A stretch of 14,869 bases of DNA from contig WTGT01000030.1 in NCBI GenBank assembly GCA_011523445.1, positions 1 through 14,869 on the forward strand, written 5' to 3'. Each line of letters opens with the position of its first letter. Within the stretch, counting starts at the first letter, position 1. This DNA comes from Paracoccaceae bacterium. Its GTDB lineage: Bacteria > Pseudomonadota > Alphaproteobacteria > Rhodobacterales > Rhodobacteraceae. The position numbers were made by a program, and so were the translations under genes. The notes beneath the pieces are model-generated. The model worked only from the letters and a program-made list of their open reading frames with translations, did no database searches and was not told the DNA's origin. Shown here piece by piece: positions 1-7,136 of the stretch.

Positions 1-234
1 AGATTCCCTTGATTGATCGCTGGCCGTAAGTATGGTCAATGAAAGTGAAGTCACCAGAAACAGGACGGCAAACAGCCAGGTCAATTTTCCGAGTCCCGTA
101 ATTGATCCTCGACCTGAAAGCATGTTTCCACCACCGCCTATTCCAAGGCCGCCACCTTCAGATCTTTGAAGGAGAACAATTCCTATCAGAATAAGAGCCA
201 GTATCAGGTGAACAACCAGAACGATGTTACTCAT
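1..234 (-). CDS. secG: Preprotein translocase subunit SecG (3' end cut by window edge)
   Basis: SecG is the small auxiliary subunit of the SecYEG channel in the inner membrane and helps SecA-driven protein export. The visible 78 residues start at an ATG on the minus strand (232-234) and run off the left edge without a stop. They show the family plan: a first membrane helix (about residues 3-22), the glycine-rich cytoplasmic loop (LLQRSEGGGLG then GGGG, residues 21-36) and a second helix (about 51-70). The LLQ-R-EGGG stretch is the typical SecG signature. The gene is divergent from purA across a 174-bp shared control region. I am confident in the family; only the C-terminal tail is missing. 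Confidence 0.9.
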   Translation of the reverse strand, partial: MSNIVLVVHLILALILIGIVLLQRSEGGGLGIGGGGNMLSGRGSITGLGKLTWLFAVLFLVTSLSLTILTASDQSRES

Positions 235-408
235 TTAAGATCAACCTATTTGGAAATGTGTTTATTGGACAGTTGGAAAGTAATCAGACTTATCCCATTT
301 TCAAGGTGAACTATCCCAATTCTTGGGTAAATGTTTTAATTGGGATATAGATTAATCAAAATCAATAGTACTCACTTACGGCGAGTTTCCAAGAAAAGGA
401 GATAATTA
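235..408. promoter_or_regulatory. Divergent secG/purA control region with repeated TATCCCA half-sites
   Basis: This gap separates two divergent genes and must hold both promoters. A perfect 10-bp inverted repeat, TATCCCAATT at 312-321 and AATTGGGATA at 338-347, has a 16-nt spacer. A third, similar half-site, TATCCCATTT, lies at 291-300, exactly 21 bp before the second one, about two helical turns. A weak sigma70-like pair for purA, TTGGGT at 323-328 and TATAGA at 346-351 with a 17-bp gap, overlaps the right arm. The repeats are seen directly; that they are a repressor operator is inference. The purA ribosome-binding site AGGAG is at 397-401. Confidence 0.4.
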
Positions 409-1725
409 TTGCGCAATATCGTTGTTGTTGGTCTTCAATGGGGAGATGAAGGCAAGGGCAAGATCGTTGACTGGCTGGCTGAAAAGGCTGATGTTGTGGT
501 TCGGTTTCAGGGGGGACAGAACGCAGGTCATACCATTAAAACTTCAGACCATACCTTCAAGCTTTCACAATTGCCTTCGGGCATACTCAGGCCAGGCAAG
601 ATTGGTGTAATCGGAAGCGGTGTCGTTTTGGATCCGTTCAGTTTAATCAGGGAAATTGAAAATATTGAAGAAAAGGGAATCGGTATCACACCTGAAAATC
701 TTGTCATAGCGGAAAACACCTCACTGCTTTTACCCATTCATATTGAGATGGACAGAATCCGTGAAGAAAGATTGGGCAAGGGCAAAATTGGAACGACAGG
801 CAAGGGTATAGGTCCAGCCTATGAGGACAGAGTTGGTAGAAGAGCAGTAAAGGTAGGTGATTTGAACGATGCCAATGACTTGTCCAAGGCACTCGATAAG
901 CTGGTCAATCACCATAACATTTTACGCAGGGGATTAGGGGTTTCTGAAACCGGAACAGAAGAATTGTTTCAACAGCTGAACAAGATTGCACCATTGATTT
1001 CGGGTTATGCCAAATCCACGTGGTGGATCAGTCAAAACCTGACAAAGGCAGGTAAAATGGTCCTGTTTGAGGGGGCACAAGGTACTTTTCTTGATATTGA
1101 TCACGGAACCTATCCATTTGTTACTTCCTCCTCAACAGTAGCTGGGAATGCTGCCACCGGTTCGGCGGTTGGGCCCAAGGACCTTGGATTTGTATTGGGA
1201 ATCTGCAAAGCTTATCAAACACGAGTGGGTGAAGGTCCATTTCCAACCGAACTCTTTGATGATGATGATGGTACAACACTTGCTGCCAAAGGGCATGAAT
1301 TCGGGACCGTTACCGGCCGGCCGAGAAGATGTGGTTGGATTGATATCCCCATGGTCAAAATGGCTTGTACCCTTTCTGGAGTCGATGGCATTGCACTCAT
1401 GAAAATGGATGTGCTGGACGAGTTTGATGAGGTTAAAATCGGAATAGGGTACCGTCTTGGTGATAGCCAAATGGACCATTTGCCTTATCAAGTAAGCCAA
1501 CAGGAGATTCTAGAACCAATTTACGAAACACATCCTGGTTGGAAGCAATCAACATCCGGTATAAGAAATAAGGAAGATTTACCTATCAATGCCGTTAACT
1601 ACATAAAGAGGTTGGAATACTTGATTGGATGCCCCATAATGTTGGTGTCCAATTCTCCACTCAGGGAAGATACGATTATTTACTCTCAACAAATGAACAA
1701 TTACTTCTATAATTTGCCAAAATGA
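409..1725 (+). CDS. purA: Adenylosuccinate synthetase
   Basis: PurA makes adenylosuccinate from IMP and aspartate with GTP hydrolysis, the first committed step to AMP, in the cytoplasm. The 438 residues match the usual length of about 430. Residues 11-18 (WGDEGKGK) give the P-loop-like motif with catalytic Asp13. GGQNAGH ends at the conserved His41. The GTTGKGIGPAY, RVGEGPFPTEL and TGRPRRCGW motifs are all present. The start is TTG: an in-frame TAA stands at 403-405, so nothing further upstream is possible, and AGGAG at 397-401 lies 7 nt before it. The last 4 bases overlap the DUF2842 gene, which suggests translational coupling in a purA-DUF2842-TerB operon. GC is near 45% (27 of 60 in 841-900). 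Confidence 0.98.
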   Translation: MRNIVVVGLQWGDEGKGKIVDWLAEKADVVVRFQGGQNAGHTIKTSDHTFKLSQLPSGILRPGKIGVIGSGVVLDPFSLIREIENIEEKGIGITPENLVIAENTSLLLPIHIEMDRIREERLGKGKIGTTGKGIGPAYEDRVGRRAVKVGDLNDANDLSKALDKLVNHHNILRRGLGVSETGTEELFQQLNKIAPLISGYAKSTWWISQNLTKAGKMVLFEGAQGTFLDIDHGTYPFVTSSSTVAGNAATGSAVGPKDLGFVLGICKAYQTRVGEGPFPTELFDDDDGTTLAAKGHEFGTVTGRPRRCGWIDIPMVKMACTLSGVDGIALMKMDVLDEFDEVKIGIGYRLGDSQMDHLPYQVSQQEILEPIYETHPGWKQSTSGIRNKEDLPINAVNYIKRLEYLIGCPIMLVSNSPLREDTIIYSQQMNNYFYNLPK

Positions 1726-1952
1726 TTTCCCTGACCTATAAATTGCGGAGGAAATTGACCGTAATTTACCTTCTGGTTGTTCTTCCCATCTACATTGGCC
1801 TGGTTGTTTCATTCATGATAAGCTTTGGCGATAGACTACCATTTTTACCTGAGTTGGTGCTTTATATCTTCTTTGGCCTGATATGGATACTTCCCATGAA
1901 AATAATTGCCAGGGGAGTGGGTAAGGAAGACCCCGACGAAAATTCACGCTAG
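1722..1952 (+). CDS. DUF2842 family small membrane protein
   Basis: This 76-residue protein has two predicted membrane helices, about residues 14-34 and 46-62. A short loop (GDRLPFLPEL) lies between them, and a charged C-terminal tail ends in KEDPDENSR. The pattern and the FFGLIWILPM second helix match DUF2842, a family of small alphaproteobacterial membrane proteins with no established function. The ATG overlaps the purA stop by 4 bp (ATGA), so it is probably translated with purA. There is no sign of a signal peptide separate from helix 1. The family assignment is from memory of the family pattern. Confidence 0.75.
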   Translation: MISLTYKLRRKLTVIYLLVVLPIYIGLVVSFMISFGDRLPFLPELVLYIFFGLIWILPMKIIARGVGKEDPDENSR

Positions 1953-1969
1953 GGTTCAAGCAACGGGCT

Positions 1970-2419
1970 ATGTTAAAATCCTTCTTTGAAAAATACTCAA
2001 AACCTGAACCCGTACCCTTGACGGCTGACGATTTCAGGCTTGCCCTTACCGTTTTGCTGGTACGGGTTGCCCGGGCCGACAGGGATTATTCGAAAGAAGA
2101 GAAACAACATATCTCGGAATTGATATCCGGTTGTTTTCAAATTACCATTAACGAGGCCAATGAATTGCGGCTGGAAGCAGAGGACCTTGAAGGACGAACT
2201 CAGGACTCCGTTCAATTCACCCGTATCATCAAGCAAAAAATCCCTTTTGATCAAAGGGAGGAAATTCTTGAAATACTATGGGAAATAGTCTTGTCGGATG
2301 GTGAAAGAAGTTATGGTGAAGATGGTTTTCTCCGACTGATAACAAATCTATTGGGTGTTACTGACCGAGATAGCGCATTTGCCCGTCAAAGAGCAATGGA
2401 ACGGATGGGGAAAAATTAA
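1970..2419 (+). CDS. TerB-like (tellurite resistance B fold) protein
   Basis: This 149-residue, mostly helical, acidic soluble protein belongs to the TerB-like superfamily, often annotated as uncharacterised COG4103. The core shows the paired acidic helix motifs of the fold: LLVRVARADRDYSKEEKQHI (residues 29-48) and EILWEIVLSDGERSYGEDGFL (about 101-121). In each, a small or acidic residue pair (ADRD, SDGE) precedes the next helix, typical of TerB metal-binding sites. No other ter genes are nearby, so a role in tellurite resistance should not be assumed. It follows the DUF2842 gene by 17 bp and probably closes the purA operon. Its stop codon overlaps that of the convergent aminotransferase gene. 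Confidence 0.7.
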   Translation: MLKSFFEKYSKPEPVPLTADDFRLALTVLLVRVARADRDYSKEEKQHISELISGCFQITINEANELRLEAEDLEGRTQDSVQFTRIIKQKIPFDQREEILEILWEIVLSDGERSYGEDGFLRLITNLLGVTDRDSAFARQRAMERMGKN

Positions 2420-3534
2420 TTTTTTTTAGAATAAGTCTGGTTGCTTGTTTCAAGTGCCCTTGGAAAGACTTCTTCCAGATAATCCAGATCAGTTTTGGTT
2501 CCAGCCGATATTCGAATACACCTATCCTGAGGTATTGCCAAGGGCATACGTACAAAGATATCTCTATTTACCAATTCTGACAGCAGTATCCTCGCAAAAT
2601 CCCCATCCCGACCGGCATCAATAGCGACAAAATTTGCTCCTGAGGATAAGGAATGCAAGCCATTCGCCGTGGCAATGTCAGCAATTCTATCCCTTGCATC
2701 CTCCACCCTTTTTACGACTTGTACCAGATTTTCCTGATCATCCAGTGATGTCAAAGCCCCTGCCTGGGACACTCGACACATGCCGAAGTGATTACGTACA
2801 CGATTAAAGGCTGAAATCACCCTTTCTTCACCAAGTGCATATCCTACCCTCATGCCAGCCATACCATAGGCTTTCGAAAAGGTTCTAAACCGTACGACCC
2901 TGGGGTCGTCAACATTCAAGGTTAAGGCCGCTTCCGAAGGGGCAAATTCAATATACGCTTCATCCAGAACCAGTAGCGTCCCTTTTGGAAGTTCATCCAG
3001 CATTGCTGCAATTTCCTGCCCACTGCTCCAGGTTCCCATCGGATTATCTGGATTAGCCAAGTATACAAGGGTTGGTTTTACCTTATGGGCCATTTCAACA
3101 AGTGATTGTGGGTCCTCCCGGTCGTTGACATATGGAACCGTTATGAGATCTCCACCATAACCGACAACATGGTAGTTGAATGTTGGATAGGCACCGAGGG
3201 AGGTAACAACCTTTTTTCCGGGTTCAATTACCATTCTGACCAAATACCCCAGCAAACCATCGATTCCTTCACCAACCATGACATTGGAAGGTTTGATATG
3301 GTAGAAATCCGCAATGGCATGTCGAAGGTCATGATTTTCCGGATCACCATATTGCCATCCCTCGGAAACGGTTTTCTGCATCGCCTCAATTGCTTTTGGT
3401 GAAGGGCCAAATACATTTTCATTGGCTCCTACTCTGGCTTTAAATGGCCTACCCCTTGTTCTCTCCAATGCTTCTGGACCTACAAAGGGTACCGTTTCGG
3501 GCAAGGTATCCATCAAACCTGTAAATTGTATCAC
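2416..3534 (-). CDS. PLP-dependent aminotransferase, HisC-like
   Basis: This is a fold-type I, class I/II aminotransferase of 372 residues, the usual length for the histidinol-phosphate aminotransferase-like branch. Visible features are the substrate-side N-terminus (RVGANENVFGPSP, about 34-46), NPDNPMG (161-167) with PLP-contacting Asn164, DEAY (191-194) with Asp191 facing the pyridine nitrogen, the Schiff-base lysine Lys221 in TFSKAYGMAG and Arg229 after it. It could be true HisC, which converts imidazole-acetol phosphate and glutamate to histidinol phosphate, or a related amino acid aminotransferase; no other his genes are in view. The start chosen is GTG (3532-3534). Its stop overlaps that of the TerB gene, inside a palindrome at 2411-2424, and its first codons lie at the edge of the repeated segment. 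Confidence 0.85.
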   Translation of the reverse strand: MIQFTGLMDTLPETVPFVGPEALERTRGRPFKARVGANENVFGPSPKAIEAMQKTVSEGWQYGDPENHDLRHAIADFYHIKPSNVMVGEGIDGLLGYLVRMVIEPGKKVVTSLGAYPTFNYHVVGYGGDLITVPYVNDREDPQSLVEMAHKVKPTLVYLANPDNPMGTWSSGQEIAAMLDELPKGTLLVLDEAYIEFAPSEAALTLNVDDPRVVRFRTFSKAYGMAGMRVGYALGEERVISAFNRVRNHFGMCRVSQAGALTSLDDQENLVQVVKRVEDARDRIADIATANGLHSLSSGANFVAIDAGRDGDFARILLSELVNRDIFVRMPLAIPQDRCIRISAGTKTDLDYLEEVFPRALETSNQTYSKKN

Positions 3535-3556
3535 TGGGAATCCTTTGTTCTCAAAT

Positions 3557-4362
3557 CAAATTACCAAATCAAAAACCGTTTGTTGATTCCCGTACAAAGA
3601 CGTAATCAACCTGAATGAGTGATAATATATTTTACCATTTCAAATAGGGAAATTATAATTTCCTTTGTATGATTTTTTTCAGTAACCTTAACTCTCTATG
3701 CGAGTGGATAATATCTTGAAATTGGGAATCTTGAAGGCTGGTCCGGTAGCACCTGAGCTATATGTAAAATATGGCGATTATGCTTCTTCCTTTGAACAAC
3801 TTCTTGGACCGGGAAACTATGAAATCGAAAGTTGGGATATTTTCGAATCCAGTTTTCCTGAATCCATTGATCAATGTGATGGATGGTTGATTTCCGGCTC
3901 CAGATATGGTGTGTATGAGGAGCATCCCTGGATGCCCACTCTAATGAATTTCATTCGAAGATGCTATTCAACCAAAATGCCCTTGGTGGGGGTGTGTTTT
4001 GGTCATCAGGCCATGGCTCAGGCTTTGGGTGGAAAGGTTGAAAAATTTAGTGGTGGCTGGTGTGTGGGCAGAACGGGTTACACCTTCAATGGAAAACAAA
4101 TCCATTTGAATGCCTGGCATCAGGACCAGGTTGTTTCCCTACCTTCAGGGGTAACAGTTTTGGGTTCCAATGATTTTTGCAAATATGCCTTTTTGAGCTA
4201 CGGGCCACAAACCTTCAGTCTGCAACCTCACCCCGAGTTTCCCAATGACTACATAAACGGATTAATTGAATTGCGTGGCAAGGGGATTGTTCCGGATGAA
4301 TTGCTCTCCAACGCACAACAAGGTCTGGACCTGGAGATAAATTCAGAACTGATTGCAAACCA
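3557..4362 (+). repeat. Direct repeat, copy 1 (amidotransferase segment)
   Basis: This segment reappears at 11821-12626 in the same orientation at a constant offset of 8264. From 3578 to 4362 (785 bp) I see no difference or indel. Just outside, differences begin at once: 3577 and 3563 on the left, and 4363, 4366, 4369 and 4370 on the right. Recognisable but diverged similarity continues leftward to about 3521, the first codons of the aminotransferase gene, and rightward to about 4379. The repeat carries the promoter and nearly the whole amidotransferase gene. Confidence 0.95.
3631..3663 (+). promoter_or_regulatory. Promoter of amidotransferase copy 1 with palindromic -10 region
   Basis: A good sigma70-type pair is visible: TTTACC (3631-3636), a 17-bp spacer, then a perfect TATAAT (3654-3659). 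The -10 box is the centre of a perfect 16-bp palindrome, GGAAATTATAATTTCC (3648-3663). A dimeric protein bound there would block RNA polymerase, so repression is likely, but this is inference. Transcription from this promoter would leave about 30 nt before the ATG at 3698. No Shine-Dalgarno sequence is visible in that leader. The same element is in copy 2. Confidence 0.6.
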
Positions 4363-4408
4363 CATGAAACAAGTACTTATACCAATGCCACTAAATAATG
4401 AATCATAA
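3698..4408 (+). CDS. Class I glutamine amidotransferase (GMP synthase-like domain), copy 1
   Basis: This is a free-standing class I glutamine amidotransferase or gamma-glutamyl hydrolase-type protein of 236 residues. The nucleophile is Cys100 in GVCFGHQ, and the catalytic partners are His178 and Glu180 in QPHPEF. The N-terminus LKLGILKAGP and the DGWLISGSRYGVYE oxyanion-side loop (61-74) fit the branch related to PuuD and to the GATase part of GuaA. There is no ATP-pyrophosphatase partner, so it is not GMP synthase. In this branch the substrate may be a gamma-glutamyl amine or amide; that is inference. The last 14 residues (after Asn-His at 221-222) differ from copy 2. It ends 44 bp before the M19-like gene and may be the first gene of that unit. 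Its GC (25 of 60 in 3841-3900) is lower than that of the M19 gene. Confidence 0.9.
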   Translation: MRVDNILKLGILKAGPVAPELYVKYGDYASSFEQLLGPGNYEIESWDIFESSFPESIDQCDGWLISGSRYGVYEEHPWMPTLMNFIRRCYSTKMPLVGVCFGHQAMAQALGGKVEKFSGGWCVGRTGYTFNGKQIHLNAWHQDQVVSLPSGVTVLGSNDFCKYAFLSYGPQTFSLQPHPEFPNDYINGLIELRGKGIVPDELLSNAQQGLDLEINSELIANHMKQVLIPMPLNNES

Positions 4409-4452
4409 TGGCAAGCACTATTTAAACGGAAAGTGACAATTGGGTTGAAATC

Positions 4453-5427
4453 ATGAGGGATCTACCGGTTATCGATGGCCTCCAGTATGGCAACTGGTCA
4501 GAGAGAATCTTTCGGCAAATGCGCGAAGGTCATGTCATGGCCGTGCATGTCACCATCTGCTACCATGAAAATTTTCGTGAAACAGTGGCAAATATCGGCA
4601 CCTGGAACCGGCGATTCGCACAGTTTCCCGACCTGATCGTTCCTGCGAGGTCGGCGGTGGACATCGATGAGGCGATTGCTGGGAAACGCACAGCGATCAT
4701 ATTCGGCAGCCAGAACTGCTCGGTCATCGAGGACAGCATCGATCTTGTACAGATTTGCCGAGATCTCGGAATCTGTTTCATGCAACTCACCTACAACAAT
4801 CAGAGTCTGCTTGGAGGGGGATGTTTTGAGGCATGTGACTCTGGCATTACTCGGATGGGTCGGGAGGTGATTCGTGAAATGAATCGCGTTGGGATGGTGA
4901 TTGACATGAGTCATTCCGGACAACACTCGACATTGCAGGCAATCGAATTGTCGGATCGGCCAATTGCGATCACCCATGCAAATCCGTTCAGCTGGCATCC
5001 GGCACCCCGGAACAAGTCCACCACGGTGATGAGGGCGTTGGCCGACAGTGGAGGCATGTTGGGATTCTCGCTTTACCCACATCATCTGAAAAACGGGTCG
5101 AGATGCACACTTGCGGATTTCTGCGGCATGATTGCCGAAACGGTTGATATCATGGGAATCGATCATGTCGGATTCGGCAGTGACCTGTGTCAGGACCAGC
5201 CCGACAGTGTGGTTTCCTGGATGCGTAACGGTCGATGGACCCTCATGGACAAGGGTAGCGAGGCTACATTTCCTAATCAGCCTACATGGTTCAGGGACAA
5301 CAGGGCATTCGGAGGCATACTCGAAGGGCTTCGAGACTTGGGATTTACCCAGGTCGAACTGGAGAAAATTGCCCATGGCAATTGGCTGCGATTCTTCAGG
5401 GACTCGTTTGGAGCAATTGGGTCGTAA
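4453..5427 (+). CDS. M19 (membrane/renal dipeptidase) family protein with altered metal site
   Basis: This 324-residue TIM-barrel amidohydrolase belongs to peptidase family M19, whose known members cleave dipeptides with a two-zinc centre. Retained family features are DMSHSG with His154, THAN with His175, the following HPAPRNKS loop with Arg186, and GSD with Asp244. Lost features are the N-terminal His-x-Asp zinc ligands (the usual DGHxD reads DGLQY at 8-12) and the metal-bridging Glu (the usual EG reads FG at 84-85). From memory, dipeptidase-like proteins next to dimethylglycine demethylase genes in pseudomonads look similar, which fits the quaternary-amine importer nearby. There is no signal peptide, so it is probably cytoplasmic. 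Its stop overlaps the next start (TAATG). Substrate unknown. Confidence 0.85.
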   Translation: MRDLPVIDGLQYGNWSERIFRQMREGHVMAVHVTICYHENFRETVANIGTWNRRFAQFPDLIVPARSAVDIDEAIAGKRTAIIFGSQNCSVIEDSIDLVQICRDLGICFMQLTYNNQSLLGGGCFEACDSGITRMGREVIREMNRVGMVIDMSHSGQHSTLQAIELSDRPIAITHANPFSWHPAPRNKSTTVMRALADSGGMLGFSLYPHHLKNGSRCTLADFCGMIAETVDIMGIDHVGFGSDLCQDQPDSVVSWMRNGRWTLMDKGSEATFPNQPTWFRDNRAFGGILEGLRDLGFTQVELEKIAHGNWLRFFRDSFGAIGS

Positions 5428-7136
5428 TGAACTGCCAATCCGGTGTACACAAATCTGTTCCACTGCGAGCACCCGGGCAGGTTATGCAGCTGGAACGCAT
5501 GGGATCGTCATTCCAGACCCGCCTGAGTTTCATGCGCCAACTGCTTCGCCGCATGCGCAGGGAAAACTGGCAATTCAAGCGGTTACGTCTCGATCTCGAT
5601 GCTAAAGGGTGCGGTGTTGGTGTTTATGCCTGCCATGGACCTGACAGATCGTATTCACTCGTTGCATTCATGCATGACATCAGCCCCGAGCAACGCACCG
5701 ACCGTGTGATCGCTGATGCTTGGGATGCCACGTTCTCGCTCTATGATGGTGTACCGGGTGATGCTGATATCGAGCGGTTGCGCTCCCAGACTCCTTACCA
5801 GGAGGCTGGCCGGTTCACTGCCAGCGAACTCACACTTGCGCGGGCTAACAAGAGCATGCGACTCTTCGAGCATGTTGTCGAGCGGCTGGCATCAGGCAAG
5901 CAACCTGACCTGAGCAACCTAAACAGGGTTGGATACCTGATGCGAACCACGGCCGTGTATGGAAGTGGGAAGTTTGGTTGTGCCGACCGAGAAAAACTGG
6001 CAAGTCGACCCGAGATGCAAGGTCCATTTCAGGCCGAATTGCTCACAGTCTATCTTGTCAGATGGTTGAGCCTGGATCTGGTCAACCACATGGCACGTGA
6101 AAGGGGGAAAGCAAGATCTGTACTACTTGATGCCCGGTATGCACGCTATCTCGGTATCGGCAACGCCACAGGACTTGGAATGGCACCTTTTCTCACGAAG
6201 TACCCCACACTGATCAACAATTGGGTTCTGGCCCGGGAGACTGCTCTGGCAAGGGTAAGGTCATTGCCAATGGCAGACCGGATTCAGTTTGGGGACTTTC
6301 TCATGCTTTTAGATCGGGCCCGCCATTTCGTCGAAGAATGGGATGTGGATGATGAGACCCAGAAAGCCAGGATAATGCAGCTGCGCCTGGATCTTGACCA
6401 ACTTAAGAAGTTGTGCTCGAAGGGACATGGACAGCCGTATGCTTGGGACACGATCTACCGTTACGCTGAGGAAACCATGTCTGTAGAAGCCCAGGAATTT
6501 GTCGTGTCGCTACTGCTTGAGCAACATGGCGAGATTGTGGACGAACTTGCCGGTCGGATGAGTGCCCGGGAGCCACCCCGACTTGATCCTGCCATGCCAT
6601 TGGGAAGTTTGCTGGATATCATCGAGGCAAACTATGACTGGGTGTTTTCCACAGATTTTTCTGATCCGGCCGCACTGAAGCGGTTCTGGTATTACTCCGA
6701 AGAAAAACTTGAACCCCGTGTCGGGGATCGCCAGACTGAACAGGGTTCCGAATTTGAGATGCCCATCGGTATCGCAAGGGATGTCAACCGGCTCAGGAAC
6801 GATCTGCATCGTTGTGACAGATCGCTCAAGGTTGCGGATTTTCTTCTCACGGCACCCGAATATCGTCATGTCGTGTGGCGTGTGCAACTGGCTCCTCATT
6901 ATCCTTATGGCGAGATTCGTGACAATCTTCTCGGGGAGGGACGACGTCCGCTTGATATACTTCGCTTCAAGTTGGCGTTCTTCGGTGTCGCCAAGTTCGA
7001 TCCAAAATCCGACCTCTGGACCAGGGTCAACATGTATCAGGGGGCACCCCTGCCTAACGAGCTGGCAAGCTGGACCGGACCGGAATGGGTCTTTCCTTCC
7101 CTATCTGCAAATTGGATTGGTGAGACGATCCAGTGA
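5427..7136 (+). CDS. Unrecognised conserved-looking protein of about 569 residues
   Basis: I do not recognise a named domain. The protein is soluble, with no signal peptide or membrane helix. It is rich in Arg, Asp and Trp, with notable blocks SYSLVAFMHDISPEQRTDRVIADAWDATF cut into short motifs: SLVAFMHD, RTDRVIADAWD, ANKSMRLFEHV, RVGYLMRTTAVYGSGKFG, RYLGIGNATGLGMAPF, ARETALARVRSLP and RVQLAPHYPYGEIRDNLLG. GIGNATGLGMAPF reads like a nucleotide- or phosphate-binding loop, but I cannot prove it. The chosen ATG overlaps the M19 stop. ATGs at 5484 and 5499 are credible alternatives, since the confident-looking sequence begins near MGSSFQTRLSF. The stop overlaps the DUF3726 start, so the three genes are very likely co-translated. 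GC is high (38 of 60 in 6541-6600). It is a real gene but its function is unknown. Confidence 0.8.
   Translation: MNCQSGVHKSVPLRAPGQVMQLERMGSSFQTRLSFMRQLLRRMRRENWQFKRLRLDLDAKGCGVGVYACHGPDRSYSLVAFMHDISPEQRTDRVIADAWDATFSLYDGVPGDADIERLRSQTPYQEAGRFTASELTLARANKSMRLFEHVVERLASGKQPDLSNLNRVGYLMRTTAVYGSGKFGCADREKLASRPEMQGPFQAELLTVYLVRWLSLDLVNHMARERGKARSVLLDARYARYLGIGNATGLGMAPFLTKYPTLINNWVLARETALARVRSLPMADRIQFGDFLMLLDRARHFVEEWDVDDETQKARIMQLRLDLDQLKKLCSKGHGQPYAWDTIYRYAEETMSVEAQEFVVSLLLEQHGEIVDELAGRMSAREPPRLDPAMPLGSLLDIIEANYDWVFSTDFSDPAALKRFWYYSEEKLEPRVGDRQTEQGSEFEMPIGIARDVNRLRNDLHRCDRSLKVADFLLTAPEYRHVVWRVQLAPHYPYGEIRDNLLGEGRRPLDILRFKLAFFGVAKFDPKSDLWTRVNMYQGAPLPNELASWTGPEWVFPSLSANWIGETIQ

Noticed and set aside
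1132..1500. Minus-strand open frame of 122 codons inside purA
   Set aside because: It lies wholly within purA, which has all its catalytic motifs, and the product shows no recognisable composition or domain.
3557..4362. Repeats as ends of an insertion sequence or composite transposon
   Set aside because: The repeat holds an amidotransferase gene, not a transposase; I see no terminal inverted repeats or target duplication at its edges.
4409..4452. A sigma54 promoter before the M19-like gene (TGGCAAG)
   Set aside because: The TGGCA part is present, but the expected GC dinucleotide at the -12 position is missing.
5286..5426. A 47-codon upstream extension of the 569-residue gene
   Set aside because: It overlaps the end of the M19-like coding region, which is well conserved there, and the ATG overlapping the M19 stop at 5427 is a more natural start.
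4498..5472. A 324-codon open frame on the minus strand, opposite the M19-like gene
   Set aside because: It mirrors a well-supported gene, its product is Cys-, His- and Pro-rich with no family pattern, and it has no ribosome-binding site. It is a shadow of high-GC codon usage.
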